Position numbers and translations under genes: made by a program. The notes beneath the pieces are model-generated. The model saw only the letters and a list, made by a program, of their open reading frames with translations. It had not been told where the DNA came from and searched no databases. Below are positions 15,359-23,256 of a stretch of 32,312 nucleotides of DNA, piece after piece. Each line of letters opens with the position of its first letter. The stretch's first letter is position 1. This DNA is from Christensenellaceae bacterium (GTDB lineage Bacteria; Bacillota; Clostridia; Christensenellales; Aristaeellaceae), in contig JAFLST010000019.1 of the NCBI GenBank assembly GCA_022510815.1, forward strand, positions 19,276-51,587, given 5' to 3'.

Positions 15359-16531
15359 TCAGTCAAAGATTTGGAAAATGCCGCACTTGAGATACTGGGT
15401 TTCCGGCGAAGCGGGAAGAATCGGGTGATCGCGGCCTTGCGTGCGGTACTCGACCTGCCGCAGGTGCACCCGCGCGTCATGGGCGGCATCCTTCACGATG
15501 GACATGAATGCGTCCGGCAGGATATGCTGGCTGCAGGAGCAGGTGACGAGATAACCGCCGGGACGGACCAGCTTCATGGCACGGAGATTGATCTCCTTGT
15601 AGCCGCGGGTAGCGCTTTCGATGGCGCTGCGGGTCTTGGTGAAGGCTGGCGGATCGAGGATGACAACATCGTACTTCTTGCCCTCGCGGGACTCGCGCGC
15701 CAACAGGTCGAAAGCGTTGGCCTCCACGAAATGCACCAGGTCTTCAAGGCCGTTCAGTTTCGCGTTCTCCGTGGCAAACTCGCAGGCATAGGCGGAAATA
15801 TCGACGCCGGTGACTTCCTTCGCGCCGAAATGTCCCGCGTGCAGGGCAAAGCTGCCCGTATGGGTGAAGCAGTCCAGCACCGTCTTGTCCTTAACGAAGG
15901 GCGCGATGGCGGCGCGGTTCTCCTTCTGGTCGAGGAAGAAGCCTGTCTTCTGGCCCTCCTTGACGTCCACGAGGAACCGCACGCCGTTCTCGACCATCTC
16001 CACCCGGTCAGGCACCTCGCCGTAGAGCAGGCCGGTGGTCATCTCGAGGCCCTCCAGCCGCCGGACGGGCACATCGTTGCGTTCCCAGATGCCAGCGGGA
16101 TGCAGCTCCTCCGCCAAGGCGTCGACCACATCCTGCTTGAAGCGTTCCATGCCCAGCGCCAGACACTGCAGCACCAGCACGTCACCGAAGCTGTCGACGA
16201 TCAGCGCGGGCAGACGGTCGCTCTCGGCGAAGATCATCCGGCAGGATTTCAGGTCGGCAAAGGTTCGGCGATAATCGACGGCTTCCTTTACCCGGCGGAA
16301 GATGAACGCCCGGTCGATAGGCTCATCCTTGTAGCTCATCACGCGCAGGGCAATCTGGCTCTGCGGGTTATAGAAAGCCTTGCAGAGGAACTTCCCCTTG
16401 CTGGACGCTACGTCAACGATGTCGCCCGGCGTGAAGCTCCCCTCTACGCGGGCGATGTCGCTGCGGAAGACCCATGGATGGCCGCTGAAAACGCGCTTCT
16501 CCTTGCCGGGAATGAGGATGGCTGTCGCCAT
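15359..16531 (-). CDS. rlmI: RlmI-like class I rRNA (cytosine-C5) methyltransferase
   Basis: 390 residues, the typical length for RlmI/RlmK-type enzymes. An N-terminal PUA domain (1-75, with the GHPWVFRSDI signature) is followed by an EEHEA-like middle region and a Rossmann methyltransferase. SAM and catalytic motifs: LDCFTHTGSFALHA, GVDIS, ILDPPAFTK and TCSCSQH, the last holding the likely catalytic cysteine. E. coli RlmI makes m5C1962 in 23S rRNA; the same class of reaction is inferred, the exact site is not proven. GGAGG precedes the ATG. It lies 12 bases downstream of pyrG and is probably co-transcribed with it. Confidence 0.88.
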   Translation of the reverse strand: MATAILIPGKEKRVFSGHPWVFRSDIARVEGSFTPGDIVDVASSKGKFLCKAFYNPQSQIALRVMSYKDEPIDRAFIFRRVKEAVDYRRTFADLKSCRMIFAESDRLPALIVDSFGDVLVLQCLALGMERFKQDVVDALAEELHPAGIWERNDVPVRRLEGLEMTTGLLYGEVPDRVEMVENGVRFLVDVKEGQKTGFFLDQKENRAAIAPFVKDKTVLDCFTHTGSFALHAGHFGAKEVTGVDISAYACEFATENAKLNGLEDLVHFVEANAFDLLARESREGKKYDVVILDPPAFTKTRSAIESATRGYKEINLRAMKLVRPGGYLVTCSCSQHILPDAFMSIVKDAAHDARVHLRQVEYRTQGRDHPILPASPETQYLKCGIFQIFD

Positions 16532-16543
16532 GGGATTGCCTCC

Positions 16544-18139
16544 TTATTGCGCCATCGCCGTGCGGATGAACGCGGTGAAAAGCGGATGCGCCTTGTTGGG
16601 GCGGGAGATGAACTCGGGATGATAGATCACGCCGATGTAGAAGGGATGCCCGGGCAGCTCAAAGGCCTCGGGATAGCCGCCCTCGGCGCAGGTGCCGACA
16701 AAGCGCAGGCCCTTTTCCTCCAGCGGCGCGACGAAGGCCGGGTCGATCTCATAGCGGTTGCTGTGACGCTCGCGGATTTCCGTGCAGCCATAGATGCCGG
16801 AGAGCTGACCCTCGGAGAGCTTCACGTCAAAGCCGCCGTTGCGGGCATGCTGGCGGCTGTCATTCACGCCGATGCGGTCAGCGGGAATGCGCACCACCGC
16901 GGGGCTGCAGCCATGGTCAACCTCCGTGGAGTTCGCGCCGGCCTGTTCCAGCAGGGAGCGGACAGCCTCCACCGTCGCAAGCTGCATGCCGAAGCCGATC
17001 ATCAGGCAGGGCACGCCATGGGTGCGCGCGTACTTCGCCGCCGCCACAATGCCCTCCGCGCCGCGGTCGCCATAGCCGCCCGGAAGCACAATACCCGCGT
17101 AACCGGCCAGCGTCTCGGCGGCGTTTTCGTCGGTCAGGTCGTCGGAGCCGATCCAGTCCAGCTTGACAGCCACCTGATTGGCGATGCCTGCATGGGTCAG
17201 CGCCTCGGCGACGGACAGGTACGCGTCGTGCAGCTCCACATACTTGCCTACAAGCGCGATGCGGACAGCGCCGTCGGGATGGGTGAAGCGATCAAGCATT
17301 GTCTCCCAGTCGGCCAGATCGACCTTTTCGGGCTGCAGGTCAAGCTCGCGGCACACGGCGGCGGCAAGGCCTTCCTTTTCCAGCATCATGGGGACGTGAT
17401 AGAGCGTCTTGGCGTCGGCGTTCTGGAAGACGTTGCCAGCCTTGACGTTGCAGAACAGGGCGATCTTTTCCTTGGCTTCGGTGGAGATGGGCACCTCGGT
17501 GCGGCAGACGATGATGTCCGGCTGGATGCCGATGGAGCGAAGATTCTTGACGGAGTGCTGGGTGGGCTTGGTCTTCATTTCGCCCGCGACGGACAGATAG
17601 GGCAATAGCGTCACATGAATGAAGCACACGTCATGCGGGCCCAGCTCCCACTTCATCTGGCGGATGGCCTCCAGATAGGGCGAGGACTCCATGTCGCCGA
17701 CGGTGCCGCCGATTTCGACGATGGCCACGTCCGCGCCGCAGTTCTCGGCGGTGCGCAGGATGCGCTCCTTGATCTCGTTGGTGACATGGGGAATCACCTG
17801 CACCGTGCCGCCATGGTATTCGCCGCGCAGCTCCCGCTCGACGATGGCCTTGTGGATCTTGCCCGTGGTGATGGACGCTTCGCCGCGCAGGCTTTCGTCG
17901 ATGAAGCGCTCGTAGTGACCGAGGTCAAGGTCGGCTGCCACGCCGTCGTCGGTGATGAAGGCCTCGCCATGCTGCAGGGGAGACAGCAGGCCGGGATCGA
18001 CATTGTAATAGGGGTCGCACTTCTGCATGGAGACCTTGTAGCCGCGCGCCTTGAGCAGCCGCCCCAGAGACGAGGCGGTGATTCCCTTGCCAAGCGAGGA
18101 TACCACGCCGCCGGTGACAAAGACAAACTTTGTTGCCAT
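16544..18139 (-). CDS. pyrG: CTP synthase with altered glutaminase active site
   Basis: 531 residues from the ATG at 18139 (AAGGAG about 11 bases upstream), the normal CTP synthase length. The N-terminal synthetase domain is well kept: VTGGVVSSLGKG, CDPYYNVDPG, LDLGHYERF and EIGGTVGD. The C-terminal class I glutaminase domain is odd. The nucleophile motif, usually GICLGMQ, reads MIGFGMQ; the cysteine position is Gly382 (codon GGC, plus-strand 16994-16996). The GTMRLG-type segment is replaced by a QHARNGG region and RHRHRYE by RHSNRYE. The HPEF motif and the PGGYGDRG oxyanion loop remain. The synthetase may therefore use free ammonia only. A sequencing error could explain the Gly alone but not the other changes. 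Confidence 0.93.
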   Translation of the reverse strand: MATKFVFVTGGVVSSLGKGITASSLGRLLKARGYKVSMQKCDPYYNVDPGLLSPLQHGEAFITDDGVAADLDLGHYERFIDESLRGEASITTGKIHKAIVERELRGEYHGGTVQVIPHVTNEIKERILRTAENCGADVAIVEIGGTVGDMESSPYLEAIRQMKWELGPHDVCFIHVTLLPYLSVAGEMKTKPTQHSVKNLRSIGIQPDIIVCRTEVPISTEAKEKIALFCNVKAGNVFQNADAKTLYHVPMMLEKEGLAAAVCRELDLQPEKVDLADWETMLDRFTHPDGAVRIALVGKYVELHDAYLSVAEALTHAGIANQVAVKLDWIGSDDLTDENAAETLAGYAGIVLPGGYGDRGAEGIVAAAKYARTHGVPCLMIGFGMQLATVEAVRSLLEQAGANSTEVDHGCSPAVVRIPADRIGVNDSRQHARNGGFDVKLSEGQLSGIYGCTEIRERHSNRYEIDPAFVAPLEEKGLRFVGTCAEGGYPEAFELPGHPFYIGVIYHPEFISRPNKAHPLFTAFIRTAMAQ

Positions 18140-18190
18140 GAATCCATTCACTCCTTCTGTATCTGTGGAAAAGCGCCTGTCGCTTCTACC

Positions 18191-18220
18191 ATTGTACCGT
18201 GCCATGGGAAGGTCTGTCAA
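18191..18220 (-). promoter_or_regulatory. Promoter for pyrG
   Basis: Minus-strand TTGACA (18215-18220), 18-bp spacer and TACAAT (18191-18196). The -35 contains the stop codon of the upstream acetyltransferase. The predicted start lies about 45 bases before the pyrG ATG. I do not see the G-run start used for reiterative pyrG control in Bacillus. Confidence 0.75.
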
Positions 18221-18723
18221 GCGGTGGGAACGTGATAAACGCGCTCTCTTTTGCCGTTGCCATGCTGATAACCGACCAAAGCGCCGCCGCAGCGCTCGAT
18301 CACCTTGACCGACGCGATGTTGTTCTCGGCGCAGGTGATAACAGCCGGGTCAATACCCTTGGCCTTGGCGAGGGGCAGCGCAAGGGAAAGCATCCGCGCC
18401 GCATGCCCCTGACGGCGCGCCGAAGGACGGATGCCGTAGCCGATGTGCCCGTCCGAGGCAATACTCGGGTTGTTGCCAAAGCGCAGGCTGATCGCGCCCA
18501 GAAGCTGTCCACCCGCGATATAAAAGAAAAGCTCCTGACCGTTTGCCCTGTCGTCGTCCATCCAGCCGAGCCATTCCGCGTAGGAAACGGCCCGCCCGAG
18601 GCGGTAGCTCCAGCGGCGCAGCGCACCCGGATTCAGCCTGCCGCCATGAGCCTCCCATTCATCCATCATGGCCTCGTACAGCGCCTGATGCCCGGGCAGC
18701 GGTCGGACAAGGATCGCGTCCAT
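18217..18723 (-). CDS. GNAT family N-acetyltransferase
   Basis: 168 residues from the ATG at 18723, which has GGGAGG close upstream; a longer frame to 18900 lies inside murC. The acetyl-CoA binding motif A is visible as GIRPSARRQGHAARML (Q/R-x-x-G-x-G/A type), preceded by the HIGYG strand. It is followed by the motif B-like AENNIASVKVIERCGG, typical of RimJ/RimL or general GNAT enzymes. Substrate unknown. It starts 20 bases after the murC terminator and may rely on readthrough. Its stop codon overlaps the pyrG -35. Confidence 0.85.
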   Translation of the reverse strand: MDAILVRPLPGHQALYEAMMDEWEAHGGRLNPGALRRWSYRLGRAVSYAEWLGWMDDDRANGQELFFYIAGGQLLGAISLRFGNNPSIASDGHIGYGIRPSARRQGHAARMLSLALPLAKAKGIDPAVITCAENNIASVKVIERCGGALVGYQHGNGKRERVYHVPTA

Positions 18724-18742
18724 CGTATTCCTCCCAAGAAAA

Positions 18743-18764
18743 ACGGGAGACGTGCGCCTCCCGT
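18743..18764 (-). terminator. Intrinsic terminator of murC
   Basis: Read on the minus strand, ACGGGAG pairs with CTCCCGT across an 8-base loop, followed directly by TTTTC. It lies 9 bases after the murC stop and before the GNAT gene, so downstream expression is probably reduced. Confidence 0.75.
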
Positions 18765-18772
18765 GATGCAGA

Positions 18773-20173
18773 TCAGTGCTGTTTTTCCAGCTCGTGCCGG
18801 TGAATCTGGTCGTTGAGCAGGTTGATATCGCCGCAGCCCATGGTGATGGCCAGATCGCCGGGGCGCAGATGCTCGCGGAGGTATGCCTCCGTGTCGTCAA
18901 AGGTCGGCGTCCAGACGGCGTTGATGCCGTGCTGCATCATGCCCTCCACCAGCATGCCGGAGTTCAGGTCGCCGGGGTCTTTCTCCCGGGCGGCGCAGAT
19001 GTCGGTCACCAGCGTCACGTCAGCGACCTCCGTGCAGGTAAGGTATTCGTTGAACAGCGTGCGCACGCGGCTGTAGGTGTGGGGCTGCATGACGGCGAAG
19101 AGCCGACCCTTGCAGCGCTTCCGGGCGATGGACAGGGCGTTGCGCATCTCGGCGGGGTTGTGACCGTAATCGTGGAAGATTTCCGCGCCGTCAATGGTGT
19201 CGGTCAGCTCGAAGCGTCTGTGAGCCCCGACGAAGGCCGACAGCGATTCTGCCGCCTGCCGGATATCAGCGCCGAGGGCGTGCGCCGCCGCCAGCGCCGC
19301 CAGACCGTTCTCCACATTGAAGTCGCCCGGAACGCCCATGGTCACACGCGCGACGATCTCGCCCCTGTGCGACAGATCGTAGGATGCGTAGCCGCGGTCG
19401 TCCTCCGTCAGGTTTTCCGGGTGCCAGTCGCACTCGGGGGTCATGCCGAAGGTCTCACGGCGGCAGGGGAGCTTGCTGAACAGGCGCATGATCCGCTCAT
19501 CCGTGCCCTTGCCGATAGCCAGCCCGCTCTCCGGCAACAGATCGAGGAACTGTCCAAAGGTCGCCTCGATTTCGTCGATGTCCTTGTAGCAGTCGAGGTG
19601 ATCCGCGTCGATGTTGAGCACCACGGCGATGGTGGGCTTCAGACGCAGGAAGGAGCGGTTGAACTCGCAGGCCTCGGCGAGGAATGCGTCTCCCTTGCCG
19701 ATGCGGGTCGAGCCGCCGATGGCGTCCAGCTTGCCGCCGATGTGCACCGACGGGTCAAGGCCACACTCCACCAGCATCTGCGAGAGCATCGACGTGACCG
19801 TTGTCTTGCCGTGCGCGCCGCATACGCCCACCGCCTGCGGATAGCCTTCCATGAGCTGGCCCAGCAGGTACGCCCGCTCCATGGACGGAATGCCCAGCCG
19901 GGCTGCCTCGACGCGCTCCGGGTTGTCCTCCTTGGCCGCGGCGGTATACACGATCAGATCCGCGCCATGGACATTCTCCGGCTTGTGCCCGATGGCGACC
20001 TCAGCGCCCTTCGCACGCACATCGCCGATGAGATAGCCGTCGGTCTTGTCGGAACCCGTGACGCGATAGCCCTTGTCGATCAGCATCGCCGCAAGGCCCG
20101 ACATGCTGGAGCCGCCGATACCGATCATGTGGACGCGCTTGCCCATGTAATCGCGAATATGGGGAATCTGCAT
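18773..20173 (-). CDS. murC: UDP-N-acetylmuramate--L-alanine ligase MurC
   Basis: 466 residues from the ATG at 20173 (GGAGGAG about 10 bases upstream), a usual MurC length. It adds L-Ala to UDP-MurNAc in the first peptide step of peptidoglycan synthesis, in the cytosol. Motifs in order: the N-terminal UDP-binding loop GIGGSSMSGLA, the ATP loop GAHGKTTVTSM, the central LNIDADHLDCY region, and DYGHNPAEM with MQPHTYSR in the C-terminal domain. An upstream in-frame ATG at 20203 sits on the promoter -10 and is rejected. It stands alone with its own promoter and terminator. Confidence 0.96.
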   Translation of the reverse strand: MQIPHIRDYMGKRVHMIGIGGSSMSGLAAMLIDKGYRVTGSDKTDGYLIGDVRAKGAEVAIGHKPENVHGADLIVYTAAAKEDNPERVEAARLGIPSMERAYLLGQLMEGYPQAVGVCGAHGKTTVTSMLSQMLVECGLDPSVHIGGKLDAIGGSTRIGKGDAFLAEACEFNRSFLRLKPTIAVVLNIDADHLDCYKDIDEIEATFGQFLDLLPESGLAIGKGTDERIMRLFSKLPCRRETFGMTPECDWHPENLTEDDRGYASYDLSHRGEIVARVTMGVPGDFNVENGLAALAAAHALGADIRQAAESLSAFVGAHRRFELTDTIDGAEIFHDYGHNPAEMRNALSIARKRCKGRLFAVMQPHTYSRVRTLFNEYLTCTEVADVTLVTDICAAREKDPGDLNSGMLVEGMMQHGINAVWTPTFDDTEAYLREHLRPGDLAITMGCGDINLLNDQIHRHELEKQH

Positions 20174-20207
20174 GCAGATCAGTCTCCTCCTGAGGATTGT
20201 CATGGGT

Positions 20208-20237
20208 ATTATATACCAGATCAGGTGAAATAATCAA
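20208..20237 (-). promoter_or_regulatory. Promoter for murC
   Basis: Minus-strand TTGATT (20232-20237), 18-bp spacer and perfect TATAAT (20208-20213). Start near 20201, about 28 bases before the murC ATG. Confidence 0.75.
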
Positions 20238-20276
20238 GGCCCGGAGGCCGCAAGGGTAGCGCAATGGGCGAGGATG

Positions 20277-20285
20277 TGGTATAAT
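20277..20285 (+). promoter_or_regulatory. Extended -10 promoter for the YwiB-like gene
   Basis: TGG followed by perfect TATAAT (20280-20285), an extended -10 element. No good -35 is seen (TAGCGC at the 17-bp position). The start would be near 20292, 18 bases before the ATG at 20310, and is divergent from murC. Confidence 0.6.
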
Positions 20286-20309
20286 CAGGCTTGCGAAGGA
20301 GGATTTGCC

Positions 20310-20768
20310 ATGGATTCAACCCTGATTCCCGTGCGCCTGACGCTGGAGAGCTCCAGCCGTGACGAGGGCGGCGCGGAGGACACGCCCATCCGCATCATGA
20401 CCACGGGGAAGCTCAAGCCGACGCCGTCGGGGTATGTGCTGCGGTATATCGAGAGCGCGACGGATGAGGGCACAGGTCAGGTGACCTCCTCGCCGGTGAC
20501 GCTGTCCCTGCAGCCGGATCGGGTCGTGATGAACCGCTCGGGGGAGTTCGGCACCACGATGGTCTTCGTGAAGGACACGCGCTTTGAGGGGCTGTACCAC
20601 ACGCCCTACGGAGACATGGGGCTGGCGCTCTACACCACGCATGTCTATTGCAAGGCCGCGGAGGATAAGGGCACCGTCCGACTGGAATATCAGATCGACA
20701 TGCACGGCCGTTATGCCGCCACACAGACGATCTCGCTGGATTATGTAGCGGAGGGCGGCGCATGCTGA
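20310..20768 (+). CDS. DUF1934 / YwiB-like beta-barrel protein
   Basis: 152 residues from the ATG at 20310 with AAGGAGG upstream; an in-frame ATG at 20274 lies within the promoter and is rejected. The protein is all-beta in appearance, with the DUF1934 pattern: a strand with the T-x-G-x-L segment, YIES, then a VMNRSGEFGTTMVF segment and a terminal ISLDYV strand. The family has a lipocalin-like barrel in YwiB of Bacillus and no proven function. It overlaps the next gene by 7 bases, suggesting coupling. Confidence 0.82.
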   Translation: MDSTLIPVRLTLESSSRDEGGAEDTPIRIMTTGKLKPTPSGYVLRYIESATDEGTGQVTSSPVTLSLQPDRVVMNRSGEFGTTMVFVKDTRFEGLYHTPYGDMGLALYTTHVYCKAAEDKGTVRLEYQIDMHGRYAATQTISLDYVAEGGAC

Positions 20769-21247
20769 CAGCGCTGCGGAAGGACGTTCAAGCCGTGCTG
20801 GAGAGGACGCCCACCGCGCGCAGGCCTGCTCTGCGCCGCTCGGACGATCCGGATGCGCTGCTGGCGACCGACCTGCCCCTGACGGCGGACGATCAAGCGG
20901 TCGCTGAATTCATTGCGCGGATGAATGCTCTGGGCTGGCATGTCTGGCGGCAGGGAGGCTGGCTGCTGATGGACGCGGAGGTGCCTCTGCCGGACTGCGC
21001 CGGGACTGAGCCGCCGGAAGGGGAGGCGGGCTGCTGTATTTCCCTGCTGCTGCGGCATCCGGAGGGTGAAGCGGACAGGCGTGCCATACGCGCGGTGGTC
21101 AAAGCGGCGGAAAGCGGCCCCTCCGCGCTGGAGAGGCTCTGTGCCGGGCTCCATGAAACGTGGGCGGCGGCGCTCCGTGAGCATCGAAAACTGCCCGGCG
21201 GACTGTTGCCTTACTTATGCCGGGCTGTCGATATGACAAAAAGATGA
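20762..21247 (+). CDS. Uncharacterised protein, 161 residues
   Basis: I do not recognise the family. The start overlaps the preceding gene by 7 bases and the stop overlaps the ribosome site of the next gene, so it is clearly part of a three-gene operon. No signal peptide or membrane segment is visible. It is rich in Arg, Ala, Glu and Leu and predicted mixed alpha/beta; a strand pair near 58-75 (GWHVWRQGGWLLMDAEV) resembles a beta hairpin. The position between a YwiB-like protein and a metallohydrolase gives no clear function. Confidence 0.7.
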   Translation: MLTALRKDVQAVLERTPTARRPALRRSDDPDALLATDLPLTADDQAVAEFIARMNALGWHVWRQGGWLLMDAEVPLPDCAGTEPPEGEAGCCISLLLRHPEGEADRRAIRAVVKAAESGPSALERLCAGLHETWAAALREHRKLPGGLLPYLCRAVDMTKR

Positions 21248-21261
21248 AGGAGGTATGAACC

Positions 21262-21915
21262 ATGATTCTGTCCTGTATCGGTCACGCCAAGTTCCTTGTG
21301 GAGCTGGAAAGCGGGCTGCGCATCCTCACGGATCCTTATGATCCATCCTGCGGCTATCCTGTCACGCCCGTCGCGGCGGATGTGGTGCTGGTGTCCCATG
21401 GGCATCACGACCATGCCGCGGTGGAGACGGTTCCCGGCGAGCCGAGGATTATTAAGGAAGCGGGGAAGTATACGCTGTCTCCTGATGTCAAGGTCACGGC
21501 CATCGAGGCCTGCCATGACGACAAGGGCGGAGCGCAGCGCGGAAAGAACCTGCTGTTCCTGATCGAGGCGGAGGGACTCCGCGTGGCGCATCTGGGCGAT
21601 CTGGGCCATCTGCCTACGGAGGAGCAGGTGAAGGCGCTGGCGCCTCTGGACGCGGTGATGATCCCCGTCGGCGGCTTTTTCACCATCGACGCGCCGACCG
21701 CCAAGCAGGTTGCGGAAATGTTACAAGCACGGATCGTCCTGCCGATGCACTACCGCAGCGCCGCGACGGAGGGCTGGCCCATCGGCACCCTCGATCAATT
21801 CACCAGCCTCTATGCGGAGAAGGCAGAGGAGCTTGATCTACTTCGGCTCACGGCAGGCGATATGGCCTGTCAGCCCCATCTGGCGGTCCTGAAGCCCCAG
21901 AGCCTCCGCGACTAA
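21262..21915 (+). CDS. Metallo-beta-lactamase-fold hydrolase (UlaG-like)
   Basis: 217 residues; AAGGAGG ends 8 bases before the ATG. The metal-binding signature HxHxDH is present as SHGHHDH (near 46-52). Further ligands are probably the His of EACHDD, the Asp of HLGDLGHL and the His of LPMHYRS near 160. The opening segment (GHAKFLVELESGLRILTDPY) is typical of the UlaG/YtkL-like metal-dependent hydrolases (Lactamase_B_3 type), soluble enzymes with varied and often unknown substrates. Last gene of the operon that starts at 20310. Confidence 0.88.
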   Translation: MILSCIGHAKFLVELESGLRILTDPYDPSCGYPVTPVAADVVLVSHGHHDHAAVETVPGEPRIIKEAGKYTLSPDVKVTAIEACHDDKGGAQRGKNLLFLIEAEGLRVAHLGDLGHLPTEEQVKALAPLDAVMIPVGGFFTIDAPTAKQVAEMLQARIVLPMHYRSAATEGWPIGTLDQFTSLYAEKAEELDLLRLTAGDMACQPHLAVLKPQSLRD

Positions 21916-21928
21916 TCATGGCTCCTTC

Positions 21929-21958
21929 AAGCCCGGCTGCAGCCGGGCTTTTCTTTTG
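21929..21958 (+). terminator. Intrinsic terminator after the metallohydrolase gene
   Basis: A perfect 22-bp palindrome at 21929-21950 (stem arm AAGCCCGGC, tight TGCA loop) is followed by TTCTTTT. Confidence 0.9.
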
Positions 21959-21999
21959 CAAACCGATGACACGGACTGCGCACGATAGAAAAAGAATTT

Positions 22000-22062
22000 T
22001 AACATATTTGTAAATTCTTCATAAAATAGATTGACAAGGAAACATAATCGTAATATATTTGT
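22000..22062 (+). promoter_or_regulatory. Direct repeats TAAYATATTTGT around the promoter at 22031
   Basis: TAACATATTTGT (22000-22011) and TAATATATTTGT (22051-22062) differ at one base. They are 51 bp apart, close to five helical turns. The second covers the -10. An 8-bp inverted repeat (AAGAATTT 21992-21999, AAATTCTT 22012-22019) surrounds the first. This may be an operator; no regulator gene is adjacent. Confidence 0.4.
22031..22059 (+). promoter_or_regulatory. Promoter for the SH3/peptidoglycan-binding protein
   Basis: Perfect TTGACA (22031-22036), 17-bp spacer and TATATT (22054-22059), in an AT-rich stretch. Start near 22066, directly before AAAGGAG (22067-22073). Confidence 0.75.
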
Positions 22063-22083
22063 CATGAAAGGAGATGATCCCTC

Positions 22084-23145
22084 ATGACTTCCCGTAAGAC
22101 ACGCTGCATGGCACTGGTTCTGTTAAGCCTGTTCCTGATCCTGTTTGCGTCCGTCGCGCTGGCGGCGGAGGGATATGTCGATACAAACGCGCTGGTGCTG
22201 CGCAAATCCGCGTCGAAGGACAGCAAAGCGCTTCAGACGCTGGACCGCGGCGACAAGATGACCATTCTCGCGGTCAGCGGCGACTGGTATAAGGTTCGCT
22301 ACGGCAAGTACACGGGCTATGTGGTCGCGAAATATGTGGTCACCGTTGGCGATCTGCCGACTGAGAAGCCTACCGCAACGCCCAAGCCCACGGCAACGCC
22401 CGCGCCCACCGCGGCTCCGGCGTCTTCCTCGGGCAGTTCCTCCTCGAGCAGCGCGTCCTCCGCGAAGGTTACCGCCGCGCCGCAGAACTCGTCCGTCATT
22501 CTCCGTCCCGGCGACACCAACGGGAGCGTGCTGACCATGCAGACGGCCCTGCAGGCACTGGGCTACTATTCGGGCAAGCTCGACGGCATCTACGGCACCG
22601 GCACGGAGAACGCGGTGCGCTCTTTCCAGAAGAAGGCAGGGCTCAATCAGGACGGCATCGCAGGGCCCAAGACCCTCGGAGCGCTTTATAACGGCAGCAC
22701 GAACAGCTCAAGCGATACCTCCTCGTCCGCTTCCACAAGCCCGAAGACGGAATCCCTTGACTGGTTCAAAAACGGCAGCACTGCCATTCCCAAGGGGGCG
22801 GTGTTCACGGTGAAGGACGTCGCGACGGGCAAGACCTTTCAGGTCAAGCGCTGGGCCGGAGCCAGCCACTGCGACAGCGAGCCGCTGACCAGCGAAGATA
22901 CCGCCACCATGAAGGCCATTTACGGCGGAAGCTGGAGCTGGACGCGCCGGGCGATTCTCGTTTCCTATAACGGGCATGTGTATGCCGCCTCCATGAACGG
23001 CATGCCCCACGGCACATCGACGCGCGACAACAATTTCGCCGGGCACTTCTGCATTCACTTCACAGGCAGCAAGACCCACGGCACCGACCGCGTGGACGAG
23101 GATCATCAGGCGGCGGTGCAGAAGGCGCTCAAGAGCACATGGTGA
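22084..23145 (+). CDS. Secreted SH3 and peptidoglycan-binding domain protein
   Basis: 353 residues with a clear signal peptide (basic start, hydrophobic core, ALA-A cleavage near 27). Domains in order: bacterial SH3b (29-85, with ALVLRKSAS and YTGYVVAKYV), a PT/Ser-rich linker, a PG_binding_1 domain (about 140-205, ALGYYSGKLDGIYG and FQKKAGL), a second Ser-rich linker, and a C-terminal domain of about 125 residues. The last domain has conserved-looking His/Cys/Asp clusters: SHCDSEPLT, GMPHG, HFCIHF, KTHGT and DEDHQ. I have seen this type of domain in Clostridia without an assigned activity. It is not a canonical YkuD L,D-transpeptidase. The protein probably acts at the cell wall. It is monocistronic, with its own promoter. 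Confidence 0.87.
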   Translation: MTSRKTRCMALVLLSLFLILFASVALAAEGYVDTNALVLRKSASKDSKALQTLDRGDKMTILAVSGDWYKVRYGKYTGYVVAKYVVTVGDLPTEKPTATPKPTATPAPTAAPASSSGSSSSSSASSAKVTAAPQNSSVILRPGDTNGSVLTMQTALQALGYYSGKLDGIYGTGTENAVRSFQKKAGLNQDGIAGPKTLGALYNGSTNSSSDTSSSASTSPKTESLDWFKNGSTAIPKGAVFTVKDVATGKTFQVKRWAGASHCDSEPLTSEDTATMKAIYGGSWSWTRRAILVSYNGHVYAASMNGMPHGTSTRDNNFAGHFCIHFTGSKTHGTDRVDEDHQAAVQKALKSTW

Positions 23146-23186
23146 TGAGGTTGGCGTCGGAATTTGTCAAAATTCACGTTCCGCCC

Positions 23187-23215
23187 TTGCATGCGGGCGC
23201 TCCATACGCTATAAT
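23187..23215 (+). promoter_or_regulatory. Promoter for upp
   Basis: Perfect TATAAT (23210-23215) with TTGCAT (23187-23192) 17 bp upstream. The start near 23222 leaves a 35-base leader. No PyrR-type or uracil attenuator is visible. Confidence 0.6.
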
Positions 23216-23256
23216 ATCAGTCAATGGGGCTGCCCAACGCATAAGGAGGAAACGTC

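Noticed and set aside
15356-17608. 750-codon plus-strand frame across rlmI and pyrG
   Set aside because: Antisense shadow of two clearly recognised enzymes; no ribosome site and no domain.
18140-18184. pyrG control by reiterative G addition
   Set aside because: The predicted transcription start does not fall on a GGGC start and only a 4-bp hairpin is seen in the leader.
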